Shown piece after piece: positions 10,789 through 21,783 of a stretch of DNA of 37,860 nt. Position numbers and translations under genes: made by a program. The notes beneath the pieces are model-generated. The model did no database searches. It was not told where the DNA came from and saw nothing but the letters and a program-made list of their open reading frames with translations. The stretch is from Nymphaea colorata (Eukaryota; Streptophyta; Magnoliopsida; Nymphaeales; Nymphaeaceae): contig NC_045146.1 in the NCBI RefSeq assembly GCF_008831285.2, forward strand, positions 12,603,289 through 12,641,148. The letters run 5' to 3'. The stretch's first letter is position 1, and each line of letters begins with the position of its first letter.

Positions 10789-13328
10789 AAAACTACAAGT
10801 TTAAGAGGAGGAGATACTATTCGATCTTATATCGATCAGTTAGCAAGCCGACCGAATGTTTTAATTTTCTGCAAATTCGATCTGAGATTGTGTGTCTATC
10901 TGAAATGGTAGTGGGTATTGATCCCAAGTACTAATGAAAGATACAGGGGATGTGCTGTTTTAACACTCATTGCAGAGGTCCTTTTGCTTGTCCCTGTGGC
11001 ATTTACTATTGTAAGTTTAATTTATAATTAAGTGAATAATGCAAGGTTTGGCTTCTCGTCTGCTGCAAGTGAACCTAGAGGACTATGTTCTATTCCTTTG
11101 GCTCAACTAGCACTCATACATTCTGTTCTACAATTGTTACCAAGTCCTGCAAAAATATTACTACAGAGCTGCAACTGGTTGAATGAGGCCAGGGGCTCAA
11201 TCTTGTGAATTTATGTCTTCTACCATAAAGGCTTTAAGTAACGAAGGGATTTCTTAGTGAGAAGATAACCCAGCTCGAGAGTTTACAGTGATTAATTAAC
11301 TATGACAGGTTTAAACGGAACTTGCGGCAGTGCTGGACTTGGCAGCAGCTTCAACTGTCTGGGAAGGAGCAATTTTCAAGGAAATAGCACTTGGATTCGA
11401 GGACATGTAAAAGCGAAAAAGTCATCGCAGGAGGAAGAAGAATCATAATTAGCAAGGATCCTTAGGAGCTCTTTGGTAACATAACGATTTGCTACCGTTC
11501 GACGATGAATCTGTCCCTCAAAAAACAAAAAAAAAAGAAACAGAACAAACAAAAACAAAAACAAAACAAAACGAAGAAACGCTTGTTACCTCATGTCATA
11601 AATCTGCATTATTTTTTTGGGTAGATTCACTAGAGAATAACAGCATAATACAGTTTCAAAATGGTTCCTTAAGAGTAAGAAACTATTGTAGCATCTTAAA
11701 CGGACTCAGACTTGGCTCACGTGTAATGTCTCTGCCGGAAAGAGGCTGATCAGGTGGACGGATCCTATGGCCTCTGGTTGAGATTTTTCATGTTTTGAGG
11801 TTCATAAATGATGAAATATTTTACCGTCTTGAAGCTTAACCTGTCTTACCTAGCTCTAACAGTATTGAACTTCAACGTGAAGGCTCGTTCAACTCAAAGG
11901 CCTTCATGTATCACAAGAGCTTAGAATCAAGTTTGAACTGATAACAAGCCGCCTGCTGGCCATGACCCAGCTCCTCCTTGTTGCCAACCCCTTGAGTCCT
12001 TGGTTGAACATGTCCAGCCGCTTAGCATCCACCTGTCGGGACTCGGGGGTCCAAAAGAGCAGCATGATCATATGTGATCTGCTCCTGCAAAGTTGGTCTA
12101 AATTGCATTATTTGATTTTACGATGTTCAGAACCAGGATAAGTCTGCATGTCTTTCTCTCAAATTTTCTCTAAAATGAAAAATGATTGGATATGGTTCAA
12201 GTCTAATGCACAATGATCCTAAAATTGCTGACTTGATTGATCAAAGCTGCTTAGATTTGGATTGAAGAGTCAAGTGGAAAAGGTAATGGGTGAGCAATCG
12301 ACTAGTTGGTTCTTAACCGCAGAAAAATTTTAGGAATGCAGATCATAGTTTTGTAAACATTCCTGGATATTTTCAGTAGCTACAAGCAGAAGGCAGAAAG
12401 GAATCTCACTTCATGTTTTTCATCAATTTGAAATCGTTTTAGTGGTTTCAGTGGATGCATACTTAGCAAGACTGAGATATCGAAAAAATCAGGTTCTAAA
12501 CCCTCTTATGGATGTAGAACAACCAACCACTTGCTCTCTTTGACCTCTGCCGGTAGGAAACAGCTCCAGTCTTCTGTGACGACTACTTGTGAACAGCACT
12601 AAGTTGTCAAGATATCAAGAGATGGAAGACATAGAGAGGTAATCTTTCAATGAGCTCGCTTTTTTCGAATGGCAGGAGAGAGACATCAAAGAACTCTGCC
12701 AAATGGAAACCTACCAGACATAGCCATTGATGGGTACCCTTCCCTTCACTCGCATGCGCCACGTTTTGATACATGAAGATATTACCAAGTGCTTGTAATA
12801 TATTGTGGTGGCTTGTGCATCTACTTTTTAGGCTGACGGGTGCTTGTGAATTCAAATGCAGCTTTCTCTTGGGTGTCCATGAATACCAGGACAAATATCT
12901 AGATATTTTTTATGCTTTCATCAATTATACATTGTTGTTTTCCATCCAATGAGAACCATCTTAGATGATTTTAAACATATTATATATTGCAGTTTCCCAT
13001 CAATTAAATTTCTAGCGATTGATTAAAGAAATCAAAGATTCAATGATTTTTCTTATTAGATAAAAGGTTGGAAAGAGTAAATAAGAATAACAGCTAGAAA
13101 ACACAGTTCTCCAGGTTAAGCTTAGGCCATTTTTCGGTTGCTACCGTCTGCAAAGCGAACTATATTAATAATCTGAAATTTAAGTTATATATTCGAGTTA
13201 TGGTCAAAAGGCAAGGACTTCAATGAAATTTTCTCCATCGAATTTCGAGGACTTTTGGAACACCGGAGGTTTTTCCCGCCCTCGCCGCGATCATCCCGGC
13301 TTTTTGGCTGATGTGATGGCGATGTGCG
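10789..13328. other. Intergenic between CDSP32 and the PPR gene
   Basis: The first part probably holds the CDSP32 3' untranslated region. A minus-strand frame at 11904-12065 (53 codons, starting MLLFWTPESRQVDAKR, and preceded by TTTGCAG about 20 bases upstream) and another at 12607-12894 look mildly coding-like but have no recognisable domain. They may be exons of an undetected minus-strand gene, or chance. Confidence 0.35.
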
Positions 13329-14954
13329 ATGCAGCCGACGGTCCGGCGGTCGGCGTGGCCGTCGCGGCTTCTGCGCTGCTTGTCGACAGTCTCCGGTGTG
13401 CCAACTACCGCCTTCGGTTCAGGTCATCTTCTCTCCAGGCCTCCCCACCTTTTCTCTCTTCTGCAATCTTGCTCGTGCCTCGACGCCTTCAACCAAGTAC
13501 TGGCGCAGGTGTTCACCTATGGCCTCTCCGGCGACCCCTTCACTCTCGCCCGTGCCCTCTCCTCCCTCTGTTCTCTCTCGCCCTCCTCCGACCTCCGCTA
13601 CGCCCGCCTTCTCTTCGAACACACGGAGACACCCAATGCCTTTTCGTGGAACACCATCATCAGAGCCTACTCTGTCCATCCTCTCCACCATCAGGAATGC
13701 TTCTTTCTCTTCATCAGGATGCTTCTTAGCGGCGTTTACCCTGATAAGTACACCTTTCCTTTTGTGTTAAGGGCCTGCTCAGCTGCTGCCTTCTCTGCCC
13801 AAGGTAGATCTCTTCATGCTCTTCTCGTTAAGCATGGGTTAGAACAGGACTTGTTTGTCAAGACCTCTTTGCTGCATATGTACTCTTCTTTTGCAGCTTC
13901 GGATGAGGGTGGTTCTGAGTGGTTGTCCGCTGCCCGTCGGTTGTTCGATGAAATGCCTGAGAGAAGTACTGTAACTTGGAATGCCATGACTTCGTGCCAC
14001 GTTAAATGTAAATGTGAGGTGCAAGGTTTGGTGCTGTTCAACAAGATGCTGGTTTCGAGAGTGGAGCCAAACGAGGCTACGTTGGTAAATGTACTCATGG
14101 CTTGTGCTGCCACTGGGGCGAGAAGGTATGGGAAATGCCTTCATGCTTACGTTCAGAGGAAGTATATGTGGATGGCGAACGTTGATTTGGGCACAAGCCT
14201 TATTCATATGTATATGAAATGTGGGGATATCTGTAGTGCGCTACTTGTATTTCGCAGCATGGTCGTGAAGGACGTTCCCGCTTGGACTGCTGCTATTGGA
14301 GGTCTCGCATTGCAAGGTCGTGGTAGCGAGGCCATTGCTGTGTTTGATCGCATGGTTTATTCCGACGTTAAGCCAGACGCAGTAACCTTCACCAGTCTCC
14401 TCCATGCTTGCAGCCATTCAGGCTTGGTAGGTGAAGGACTTCGCTTCTTCAATCTCATGGTTGATGTTTATGGAATCAAACCAGGAATTCAGCATTACTG
14501 TTGCATAGTTGATCTGTTGGGCAGATCCGGGCTGCTACTGGAGGCCCTAAAAGTTATAAGGTCTATGCCATATGAACCAAATGCTGCCATCTGGTACACC
14601 ATTCTTAGTTCTTGTGCAATTCATGGAGATTTTGAGCTAGCAGAACGAATAGCATACCAAGTGCAAACAGGTAGAGAGGTTACGGATGGTGCATACTATG
14701 TTCTTTTGTCAAATATGTATGCTAAATTAGGGAACTGGAAGCAGGTAACAAAAATGAGAGATATGATGGTCGATAGTAAGGCTAACAAAGTTGCAGGTTA
14801 CAGCATGATAGAGGTAAATGGTAGTGTTAATACTTTCTTGGTGGGGGATGATACACACGAGCTAACCCTGGAAATATATTCTCTGCTACATGGGATCTCT
14901 CAAGAGTTAAAACTAGCCGGTCATGTGTCGTTTGCGGTTGTTGTAAATCATTAA
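13329..14954 (+). CDS. Pentatricopeptide repeat protein, PLS class with E domain, no DYW
   Basis: This is a 541-residue, single-exon protein. PLS-class PPR proteins bind single-stranded organellar RNA, and those with E domains usually act as site-specificity factors for C-to-U editing. The N terminus (about 1-30) is Arg/Ser-rich with almost no acids, fitting a mitochondrial or plastid presequence. PPR motifs can be seen around 103-137 (NAFSWNTIIRAYS), 138-172 (DKYTFPFVLRAC), 213-247 (STVTWNAM), 248-282, 315-349 (DVPAWTAAIGG), 350-384 (DAVTFTSLLHACSHSG) and 385-419. E and E+ motifs follow from about 420 (NAAIWYTILSSC, YYVLLSNMYAKLGNW, GYSMIEVNG). The protein stops soon after the E+ motif, so it lacks the DYW deaminase and would need one in trans. 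Target site and organelle cannot be read from the sequence. The ATG at 13329 starts the presequence. Confidence 0.95.
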   Translation: MQPTVRRSAWPSRLLRCLSTVSGVPTTAFGSGHLLSRPPHLFSLLQSCSCLDAFNQVLAQVFTYGLSGDPFTLARALSSLCSLSPSSDLRYARLLFEHTETPNAFSWNTIIRAYSVHPLHHQECFFLFIRMLLSGVYPDKYTFPFVLRACSAAAFSAQGRSLHALLVKHGLEQDLFVKTSLLHMYSSFAASDEGGSEWLSAARRLFDEMPERSTVTWNAMTSCHVKCKCEVQGLVLFNKMLVSRVEPNEATLVNVLMACAATGARRYGKCLHAYVQRKYMWMANVDLGTSLIHMYMKCGDICSALLVFRSMVVKDVPAWTAAIGGLALQGRGSEAIAVFDRMVYSDVKPDAVTFTSLLHACSHSGLVGEGLRFFNLMVDVYGIKPGIQHYCCIVDLLGRSGLLLEALKVIRSMPYEPNAAIWYTILSSCAIHGDFELAERIAYQVQTGREVTDGAYYVLLSNMYAKLGNWKQVTKMRDMMVDSKANKVAGYSMIEVNGSVNTFLVGDDTHELTLEIYSLLHGISQELKLAGHVSFAVVVNH

Positions 14955-15304
14955 TGCAGCACGTACAGATGGCTATATCAGACGTTGGTTATTGAACTAA
15001 CAGTAACTCTATGAGCAACCTTTTTCGAGTGATCAACTCTAATGCTTCAGTCGCTTGGTTACAGTGAATAGCTTAAATTGAAATGCCTTAGTCAAAAACT
15101 TGACGGTTAACTTGAGTATGGAAACCATATTTTCAGTTATATGGGGTGTGCAAGTAAGAATCTGTTCGGACGATAGCATAAGAATAACTGGCTAGTACAC
15201 GGTAATATAGAATGAGAGGCAGTGAGTTGCAATACGACATGAAGTCAATGGAAAGTTATTGAGAAGCATATGCCAAGAGGATGTGCACATCCTTTAAATG
15301 AGTA
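14955..15304. other. 3' flank of the PPR gene
   Basis: Probable 3' untranslated region and spacer after the PPR stop codon. No gene is seen here. Confidence 0.4.
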
Positions 15305-15305
15305 C

Positions 15306-15451
15306 CTTGTTCGTTCATACTGTCCTCCTTTGAGATGACGTCTCTCTGTTTCAAGCCCCTTAGGCAATTCCAGTTCTAAATCAGAGACCACGTCCATTGG
15401 TGAAACATTAGTAGATTCAGTGCCCATGTCACATATAATTAGTACGGCAAG
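15306..15451 (-). other. Candidate exon, minus strand
   Basis: After the acceptor GAATTACAG a frame of 48 codons plus two bases runs to a donor AAG/GTACTC. The peptide is hydrophilic in its middle (VSDLELELPKGLETERRHLK) and looks coding, but I do not recognise it. It may be a downstream or alternative exon of the unassigned gene at 15991-18124. The join could not be resolved. Confidence 0.3.
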
Positions 15452-15584
15452 CTGTAATTCAGCTATGTATCACGGGTTATACTGTTCATGGAGATGATGG
15501 CAGCTTTCAGGAGATGTGGTGAATTGTAATTTTCCCTTTTTTTCATTCACAAGCATCTTACACCCATAATTATTGTTGGTGATC

Positions 15585-15657
15585 CTACTCGTGCGCAAAC
15601 TGGAAGCCCTCATCCTTTTTTGAATTCAGAAGATCTTCGGCATTCGTCGTGCGAGGA
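15585..15657 (-). other. Candidate exon, minus strand
   Basis: A good acceptor (TTCTCATTTTGCAG) precedes a short open block containing NAEDLLNSKKDEGFQFAHE. It ends at TAG, or at a possible GTAGGA donor just before it. It may be an alternative terminal exon of the unassigned gene upstream on the same strand. Frame and connection are not settled. Confidence 0.25.
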
Positions 15658-15990
15658 CTGCAAAATGAGAAATGGATATGATGTACCACAAAGGTGTTTA
15701 TCCTCTGTGATATCATGTGTTTTCAGTCCGGCAACCACAATATCTTTTTGTAGCTGATGGCTTTTCGGGATGATGTAAACTCGTTAGAAGTGAAGAACAC
15801 GGAAACTAAATGGCTTGTACAAATAAGAAATAGAGCAAATTTGGATTAGAAAAAGTTCAGGTTTCTTCTTGTCGGTAATTTTCTGCATCGAATTGATTGA
15901 AATGGTAACTTTATGTCTTAAATGTGGCTGAGAGAGCTGAATGATGCTTTGCTTTGAATGGGCAACAAAGTTCAAAAACACTCTTAGAAC

Positions 15991-18124
15991 TTAGAAGGTA
16001 ATAACAAGAGGCCCAGCTCTTTTCTTCTTTTGATTGGCAACCTGAGTTGGAGCAGTTTTATCTGATTCATCGAAGACACATTCCCTAGTATCCTATTGTT
16101 GGTCTTCTTAAACTTAAAGCCTAAAGGTATCCATCCACCTAGTCCGACGGCTAGGAGCAAGGCCACTTTATGGAACTGCCTCCTGAAAGCTGAACTCCCA
16201 GTTGATTTCGGATCAATGCTCAGTGATAAGGTTAGCACAACAATGCATAAGGTTATTTGTTTTGTTGGACAAGTAAACTGGGGATAGATAGGTGCTAACA
16301 GACCATGCCAATAAAGGTGCACCTGGGGCGTTGAACACTTGACCTTCTTCAATTTGAAGCCGTAAGTGGAACCCCCTATTCAAGTGTATAGAACAGCTTT
16401 TTTATCCATCTATAGAGCTAGATTTTCAAAAACGAAATAATTCCCCAAAAGGCTATATATTCTGATATGCTGCCTAGATTGTCAACTAATGGAGTAAATT
16501 ATTACTTGAAAGACGAATGACATCCCACCTTCAAGCTTGGTTGACATTTCACCCAACACAAGGGCTTCTGTAAAGAAAACAGGAAACATTTCACAGATCT
16601 AGTGTTTGTACAAAGTAGTAAAGGACTGATGTGGAAATCATCAAGGGGCCTAACGGAAAATACCCAAAGAGGTAATCATCTTTAACATGAAATAAGAAAA
16701 AGAGAAATCACATCAGACCATGATATCCTAGTGCCACATGCTCTTTTCTGCTTCAACCTAGGGTTCAAATCTTAGATCAAACAGTAAGGGACAAAAAGTA
16801 CAGGTGATGGAGATTTTTAAGGTACAATGGTATAGATCATGAGTACCAATTAGATGGAAAGCGTCGGGTTTTCTCCTTTCTTCTTTTTCCTTTTTTTTTT
16901 TTCTTTTCTGTCTGTTTATGCTTGCTTAGAGTAGGCCTGTCTGTACTGACAACAGGAAGGAAAACGCCGTGGCAGTAGAACCACGGGAGATGACCTTCTC
17001 GCCTAATAGAGACATGTTCCGTTTCAACTTACTGCAGTGTCACATAAACGAGAAATTCATACCCTGATGCCCAAATGTGTCTCTTCTGTCTTGATATGGT
17101 CCACATGCTAGATATGTTGATATCACGTCCGTGAAGCAGCCACCTAATAGCAAACAAGAGTTCCATCTATCTGGCTGGCAACAGGGTTGGAGTACTTACC
17201 TGCAACTTGAAGAAAGTGAACTATCTGGGCTGCATCTCTTGGCTTAAATCTGGCTAGATCTTGTTCAACCCAAGCTTGTCAATTGAGAAAAAGGAAATTA
17301 CTGTCATATTGTTACCAAGCTCTACTTGTAATAAAACTTAAGCATTTGAGAACGTTACCAAGTCAACAAGATGTCATCAGTTTAAATCCCACAGACTTTG
17401 CTTTCTCCGAACTTGAAGTCAGGTGTAAGATCTAATAGGGATGTCAACATCTCTAATTACTTGAATTAATAAGACAGTTGAACAATCAAACTCAAATTCA
17501 TATATGGTCATATATCTGAATTTAATGGTTATCCAGTCCCAGTTGATGCCAAAATCCAACTAGCAGTAAAAGTTTGAATTCAATCTTCCAATTGCACAAC
17601 CTATAGAGTAGATTCCATTTTGTTAATCTAAAACCAGAAATCAGCAAGGCGGTTCGTATTCAAGGGGTACGAGGTTCGAATCTTTTAATCGTTGTCATGC
17701 TTCGATGTGTTATTTCTTTGCGCTGCAGACAGTAACAAGTGCTATACCCAAGTTGAAGGACGTACTATAGGTCCACCCAGGCTTCTACACAAGTTAAAAT
17801 CCGAAAAGCATTATGACCTTGGGGGTTTAACACTGAAGGTGATTTCTCCTAAGTAAACAACAATTAAAAAAAAAAACAGAAATCTATCAAGAAAATCAGG
17901 TAATAGCTGCATCCTATCAGATTCCAACACATTTCACATCCCTATCCATCTGGTAGACGAAGCCTCGAGCTTTTCCCTTTGCCAGCAAATGGGTCTCATC
18001 TGATTTGAGAGTTTTATCATTTCTGATTGTGCTGTGATTCCACCCGGATTTCAGTGTATTTAGCTGTCTTAGATCCAGAGCATTTTCACCCCGAATATGG
18101 TTGGTGGTGGGGTAGTCACGGTGC
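15991..18124 (-). CDS. Unrecognised multi-exon protein gene, 5' end not found
   Basis: Seven minus-strand blocks bounded by GT-AG sites join in one frame: 18124-17938, 17848-17818, 17274-17200, 17143-17063, 16567-16529, 16375-16323 and 16092-15991, ending in TAA. Exon ends and starts agree in phase at all six junctions (0, 1, 1, 1, 1, 0), which is hard to get by chance. The 17199 donor is a perfect GTAAGT, and the 17849 acceptor has a long T tract. About 190 residues are visible, including GENALDLRQLNTLKSGW, WVEQDLARFKPRDAAQIV and GPYQDRRDTFGHQ, then a Lys-rich end. I recognise no family and infer no function. Weak points are the missing start exon, exons of only 31 and 39 nt, a 56-nt intron, and a poor polypyrimidine tract before the last exon. 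A wrong model or a decayed gene remains possible. Confidence 0.45.
17330..17700. repeat. SINE-like or tRNA-derived fragments
   Basis: Two motifs resembling tRNA B boxes lie inside the long intron of the unassigned gene: agtttaaatccc at 17379-17390 and ggttcgaatc at 17673-17682. Each is followed by sequence typical of old SINE bodies. No matching A box, poly(A) tail or target duplication was confirmed. Confidence 0.25.
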
Positions 18125-18497
18125 CTTTAAGTAGTTAAAGAAAAGGAATAATACCTTTGCTAAAGACCTTGATCTTCAAGAATCTAGCCACGCAAGTTTT
18201 GCTCTTTCAAAGAACTCTTTCTTTTGGCCAACCATTTACAAAAGCTACTCAACTTCCTTTCGTGCGTGCGAGTGCGTGCCTCTGTCTGCGTATACGCAAG
18301 ATGAGTAGGTATGTGGAGGTCATGTCAATGGCAGTTTTAAGTCAAGAGATCATTGAAATTTTCGACCTCCATTATCCTTCAAAGTAGACGTCTTAGCTCC
18401 AAATATTTGAGCTCTGAAATTTGCACCATTTTCAGTATAAGCAATAGAAATATCATGTCTCTTTGCATATGTATATGAACTTGGAAATACTGTCATA

Positions 18498-18910
18498 GGG
18501 CTGCACATGAGTCGAGTCGAGCCCGATCTAGAGCAGCTCGACTCGGCTCAAAAAACTCGAGTGGAGCTCCTTATAGCAAGTTTGAGCTCGAACTCGACTC
18601 ATTTAACCCATTTCACTCATTTATGCGTTAACTTGTTTAGCGTTAACTCTTGTAAGCATTAACCCGTATAAGCGTTAACTCATGTAACTTGTGAAAACTT
18701 GTTTTTACTTTAAAAGTTAAAACCAGTGATTCGGTGAACCAGTTTTGACAATATTATATAGAATTCCAGTTTGCGAGTCGAGTAGAGTATAAACGAGTCA
18801 AGTTCTTAAAACTCGTCGTTTCTAGTATCTTTGTAAGTTCGAACTCAACTCATTTATAAATGAGTCGAGAGTCAAGCTTGAGTTGGCTCAATTCATTGTG
18901 AAGCTCTAGA
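18498..18910. mobile_element. Non-coding dispersed element rich in GAGTCGAGTCGAGC
   Basis: The block starts gggctgcacatgagtcgagtcg and ends in inverted, degenerate versions of the same words (atgagtcgagagtcaagcttg, then acagcc). The interior is AT-rich. This layout is familiar from short non-autonomous DNA transposons scattered through plant genomes, but target duplications were not found and the ends are eroded. Inside it lies a 15-16 bp tandem array. Confidence 0.4.
18625..18687. repeat. Four-copy 15-16 bp tandem array
   Basis: Units gcgttaacttgttta, gcgttaactcttgtaa, gcattaacccgtataa and gcgttaactcatgtaa lie head to tail inside the dispersed element. The core gcgttaact is kept with scattered changes. 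Confidence 0.8.
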
Positions 18911-19652
18911 AATACAGCCACATAATTCAATATATTTGAGAAGTAACAAGCATCTCACGGAAGACCTGGACAACACCCAACACATCCAGCTGCGAAGTGG
19001 GACATCAATCAGAGAACCCACTTTGCTTTTATGTCCCTATCGGATGATAGACCACCACTAAGCTGTTACCGGGTCCAGATCCAGATCAGCCAACGCCTTC
19101 TTAAATGTTTGAAAATTCTGAAAAGTAGCTAGTGGGGAATATTACTTGTATCGGGCTCAGTTTCATCCTTACCTCTCATTAATTTCTCTTTGGATCTGAT
19201 GTTATGGATATCCGATCTTTGACAGAGTCCTCTATGTAGAACCTTTATTATTGCCTTGAAGACTCCGCAAGTTGAAGACCACGTACATAAAGTCTGGGGT
19301 CACATGCCCATCTTGGTGGGCCAAAACTTGACCTACCATTTATGGTTTACTACTCAAAGGGGTGACCAAGTGCACCTTTTTTAATTGATTTTTATGAGAA
19401 AAAAGATAAACCAATTCAGTATATGTATATATATATATTGACGATTCAAGCTTGTTGGATGGATGTCAGATGATTAAAATTAAAAAATTGATCATTAAAA
19501 AAATGGTTAGTATGTGATTGCTATAGAGACTAAGTCTCTAAATATTAAGTTGTGTATCTAATGTTATAAGAAGTCTTGAGAGACTTGTTAAAAAGATTGT
19601 TTAAGTAATTGATTGTCTTGGTTTCTAACCTTTTTGATATTAAAACCGAAGC

Positions 19653-19700
19653 TATCGAGAATAAGTTGAAATCTGATATCGAGAATAAGTTGAAATCTGA
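19653..19700. repeat. 24-bp exact tandem repeat, two copies
   Basis: The unit beginning tatcgagaataagttg and ending aaatctga is repeated without change at 19653-19676 and 19677-19700. It is probably a slippage duplication. Confidence 0.9.
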
Positions 19701-21759
19701 CAGTGGGTCAGGAGATTATATAGAGAGATAGATGCATCTGCAGTAGTTTGTAATATTGGTGGCACATAATAGTCTGACACATGCATCATCTGTGTCCTCT
19801 TCACTTTGGTTGGTGTAACTTGTTCATCTTGATGGTAGACCGAGTAAGTTACATCCTGCAACCAATTATGCATCCCAACCATCTGCTTTTACTTGTTATT
19901 TCTGTGGAAAAAGCTTGGTCGCGTCACTGTCTCTTTTAAAGGCATTTATGAACTTCCTGTGATATATGCCACTGGAACTCTTCTTTACCCAAAAGAAGAA
20001 TTTAAGAAGAAGGGAAAAGAAAAAGAAGGTGGGCTTCCTATTCATCAAATTATTTATGCTGGTGGAGCAATAAAGAAGCAACCCATTTCAATGCATTTTT
20101 ATCTAAAGCGATCCTCTTCTTTTTCCTCTCTCTCTTACTGCTCAGGCAAATCTCCCCAAGAACCAGATTGAGATTATGTATATATAAAGCCATATTCTTA
20201 AGATTTTAACATAGTAAACGAGAAAGACCAACTTTAGATAACTGTTTCTACATACAAGTTGTAATAATTCTACTTGTATTCTCTCAGAAAATTGTTAAGC
20301 AATGCCATCCATAAAAAAGATATTGCAAAACAACATAAACTTATATATATATATATAATAGTTCCATAAAGTTAAATGGTGTAAGCTAAGAAGCCAATTT
20401 TTACAAGATTTGCGACATTTGATACTTACGGTTCGCAAAAAGTGTGTAACGAAACAGATGGCGGGGAAAAGGAGAAGCTGAACACAGAGTGGATGTCAAG
20501 TTTCAATAGTTGGTTCTATCTTTAGTTACGTCCGCCATTATTTTGGAGAGAGAGGAGAGAGAGAGAGAGTCCCTTCGTCGTTGGTTTCTAAAAATTGATG
20601 GAGTTAGTTAAAGGATGTTATCAAAATGTCCGCACATTTATTGTGGAGATCTTACCGATGTACAGCTTTTCCCATAATCAATGAACCAAATAACCGTATG
20701 ACTCGTTCAAAGTCATAAAGAAAATGTAAAAATGAGTGTCCTACAATTACTCATTTTCAAAAAAAAAAAATCGTAAGAATTATTAACAATAATGTCTTTG
20801 GCCTTGGCGGAGTCACAAATTTTCATAAGAGTGAGTTTTTAAATTTTGATACGAGTTGAAATATTATTTTTAAAATTTTTATATAAAATAAAATAAATAT
20901 TTTTAAAATTTACATGTAAATTTTTAAAAAAAATTTGAAGTGAAGCTAAGGCCCATGCAGACCGACTAAATCCATCCACCCTAAGGAACATCAACTTGTG
21001 GCCTCCATAAAGAAAAAAGGTCTTTAAAATTTTCAAAAGACCACAAGACCAATTTAAAAGTATAGAAAGAGCCTAAATTTTAAAAGAAATTTGACTTGGT
21101 CATTCTTAAAAATATATTTAGCAAATTAATTGTATTTATAGATTAAAAGAAAAAACTTGTTTCCAAAAGGCTAAGTATTTTTTTTCTTTTAGGATTTTCG
21201 CTGGCTTGATGGCTGACTTGACTTCCAAGAAGAAACTGGCCGAATTTTTTTCTATTATACGAAAATTTGTTAACCATCGAAAAATAATATCAAAATGACA
21301 GCACCGTCAATTGGTTATTGCCGAATTTCTAAGTCCTATTCCGATTTTTAATTTTCTAAGTTTGGAGACATTTGTTGCTTCCTGCAATTAACCGCATTCA
21401 AGGCTATCAAATAAACGGATAATAAATCCTATCATTTGAGCGCATGTGCGTAGGAAAACTATAGTTTTAAAATTTTAACAAGAGCGGAAATAATTTTTTA
21501 AAATTTTTTTTATTTATATTAATTTTTTTTTATTTACATATAACTTTTTCAGTTGAAAGTGTCTAACTCGCCTACTTACTTTCACCATGTGGCGTTTTCA
21601 CCTTCCACTGGACGAGGACAAGCGGCGAAGTCCGGAACTATTGGCCACTCGGAGACTGACAAGAATCAGGTACTCTTGTTTGGCGCCTTCTCTTAGGTGG
21701 GACCCGCTGAAATCAAACACTATTTTCTTTTTCTTTTTTTTTTATTTACTTTAATTTCA

Positions 21760-21783
21760 TTATATATATATATATATATATAT
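21760..21783. repeat. (TA)n microsatellite
   Basis: Uninterrupted TA dinucleotides in intergenic DNA, next to a T-rich stretch. Confidence 0.95.

Noticed and set aside
13223-13770. Two other plus-strand frames over the start of the PPR gene
   Set aside because: They are shadows of the GC-rich first part of the PPR coding sequence, without PPR motifs.
18133-18235. Possible first exon starting MVGQKKEFFERAKLAW for the minus-strand gene
   Set aside because: The frame does not join 18124, and any intron between would be under 50 nt.
19652-19882. Minus-strand frame considered as a retrotransposon gag or pol piece
   Set aside because: No protease, integrase, reverse transcriptase or zinc-knuckle motif is visible. 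The end is only the 24-bp tandem repeat translated twice.
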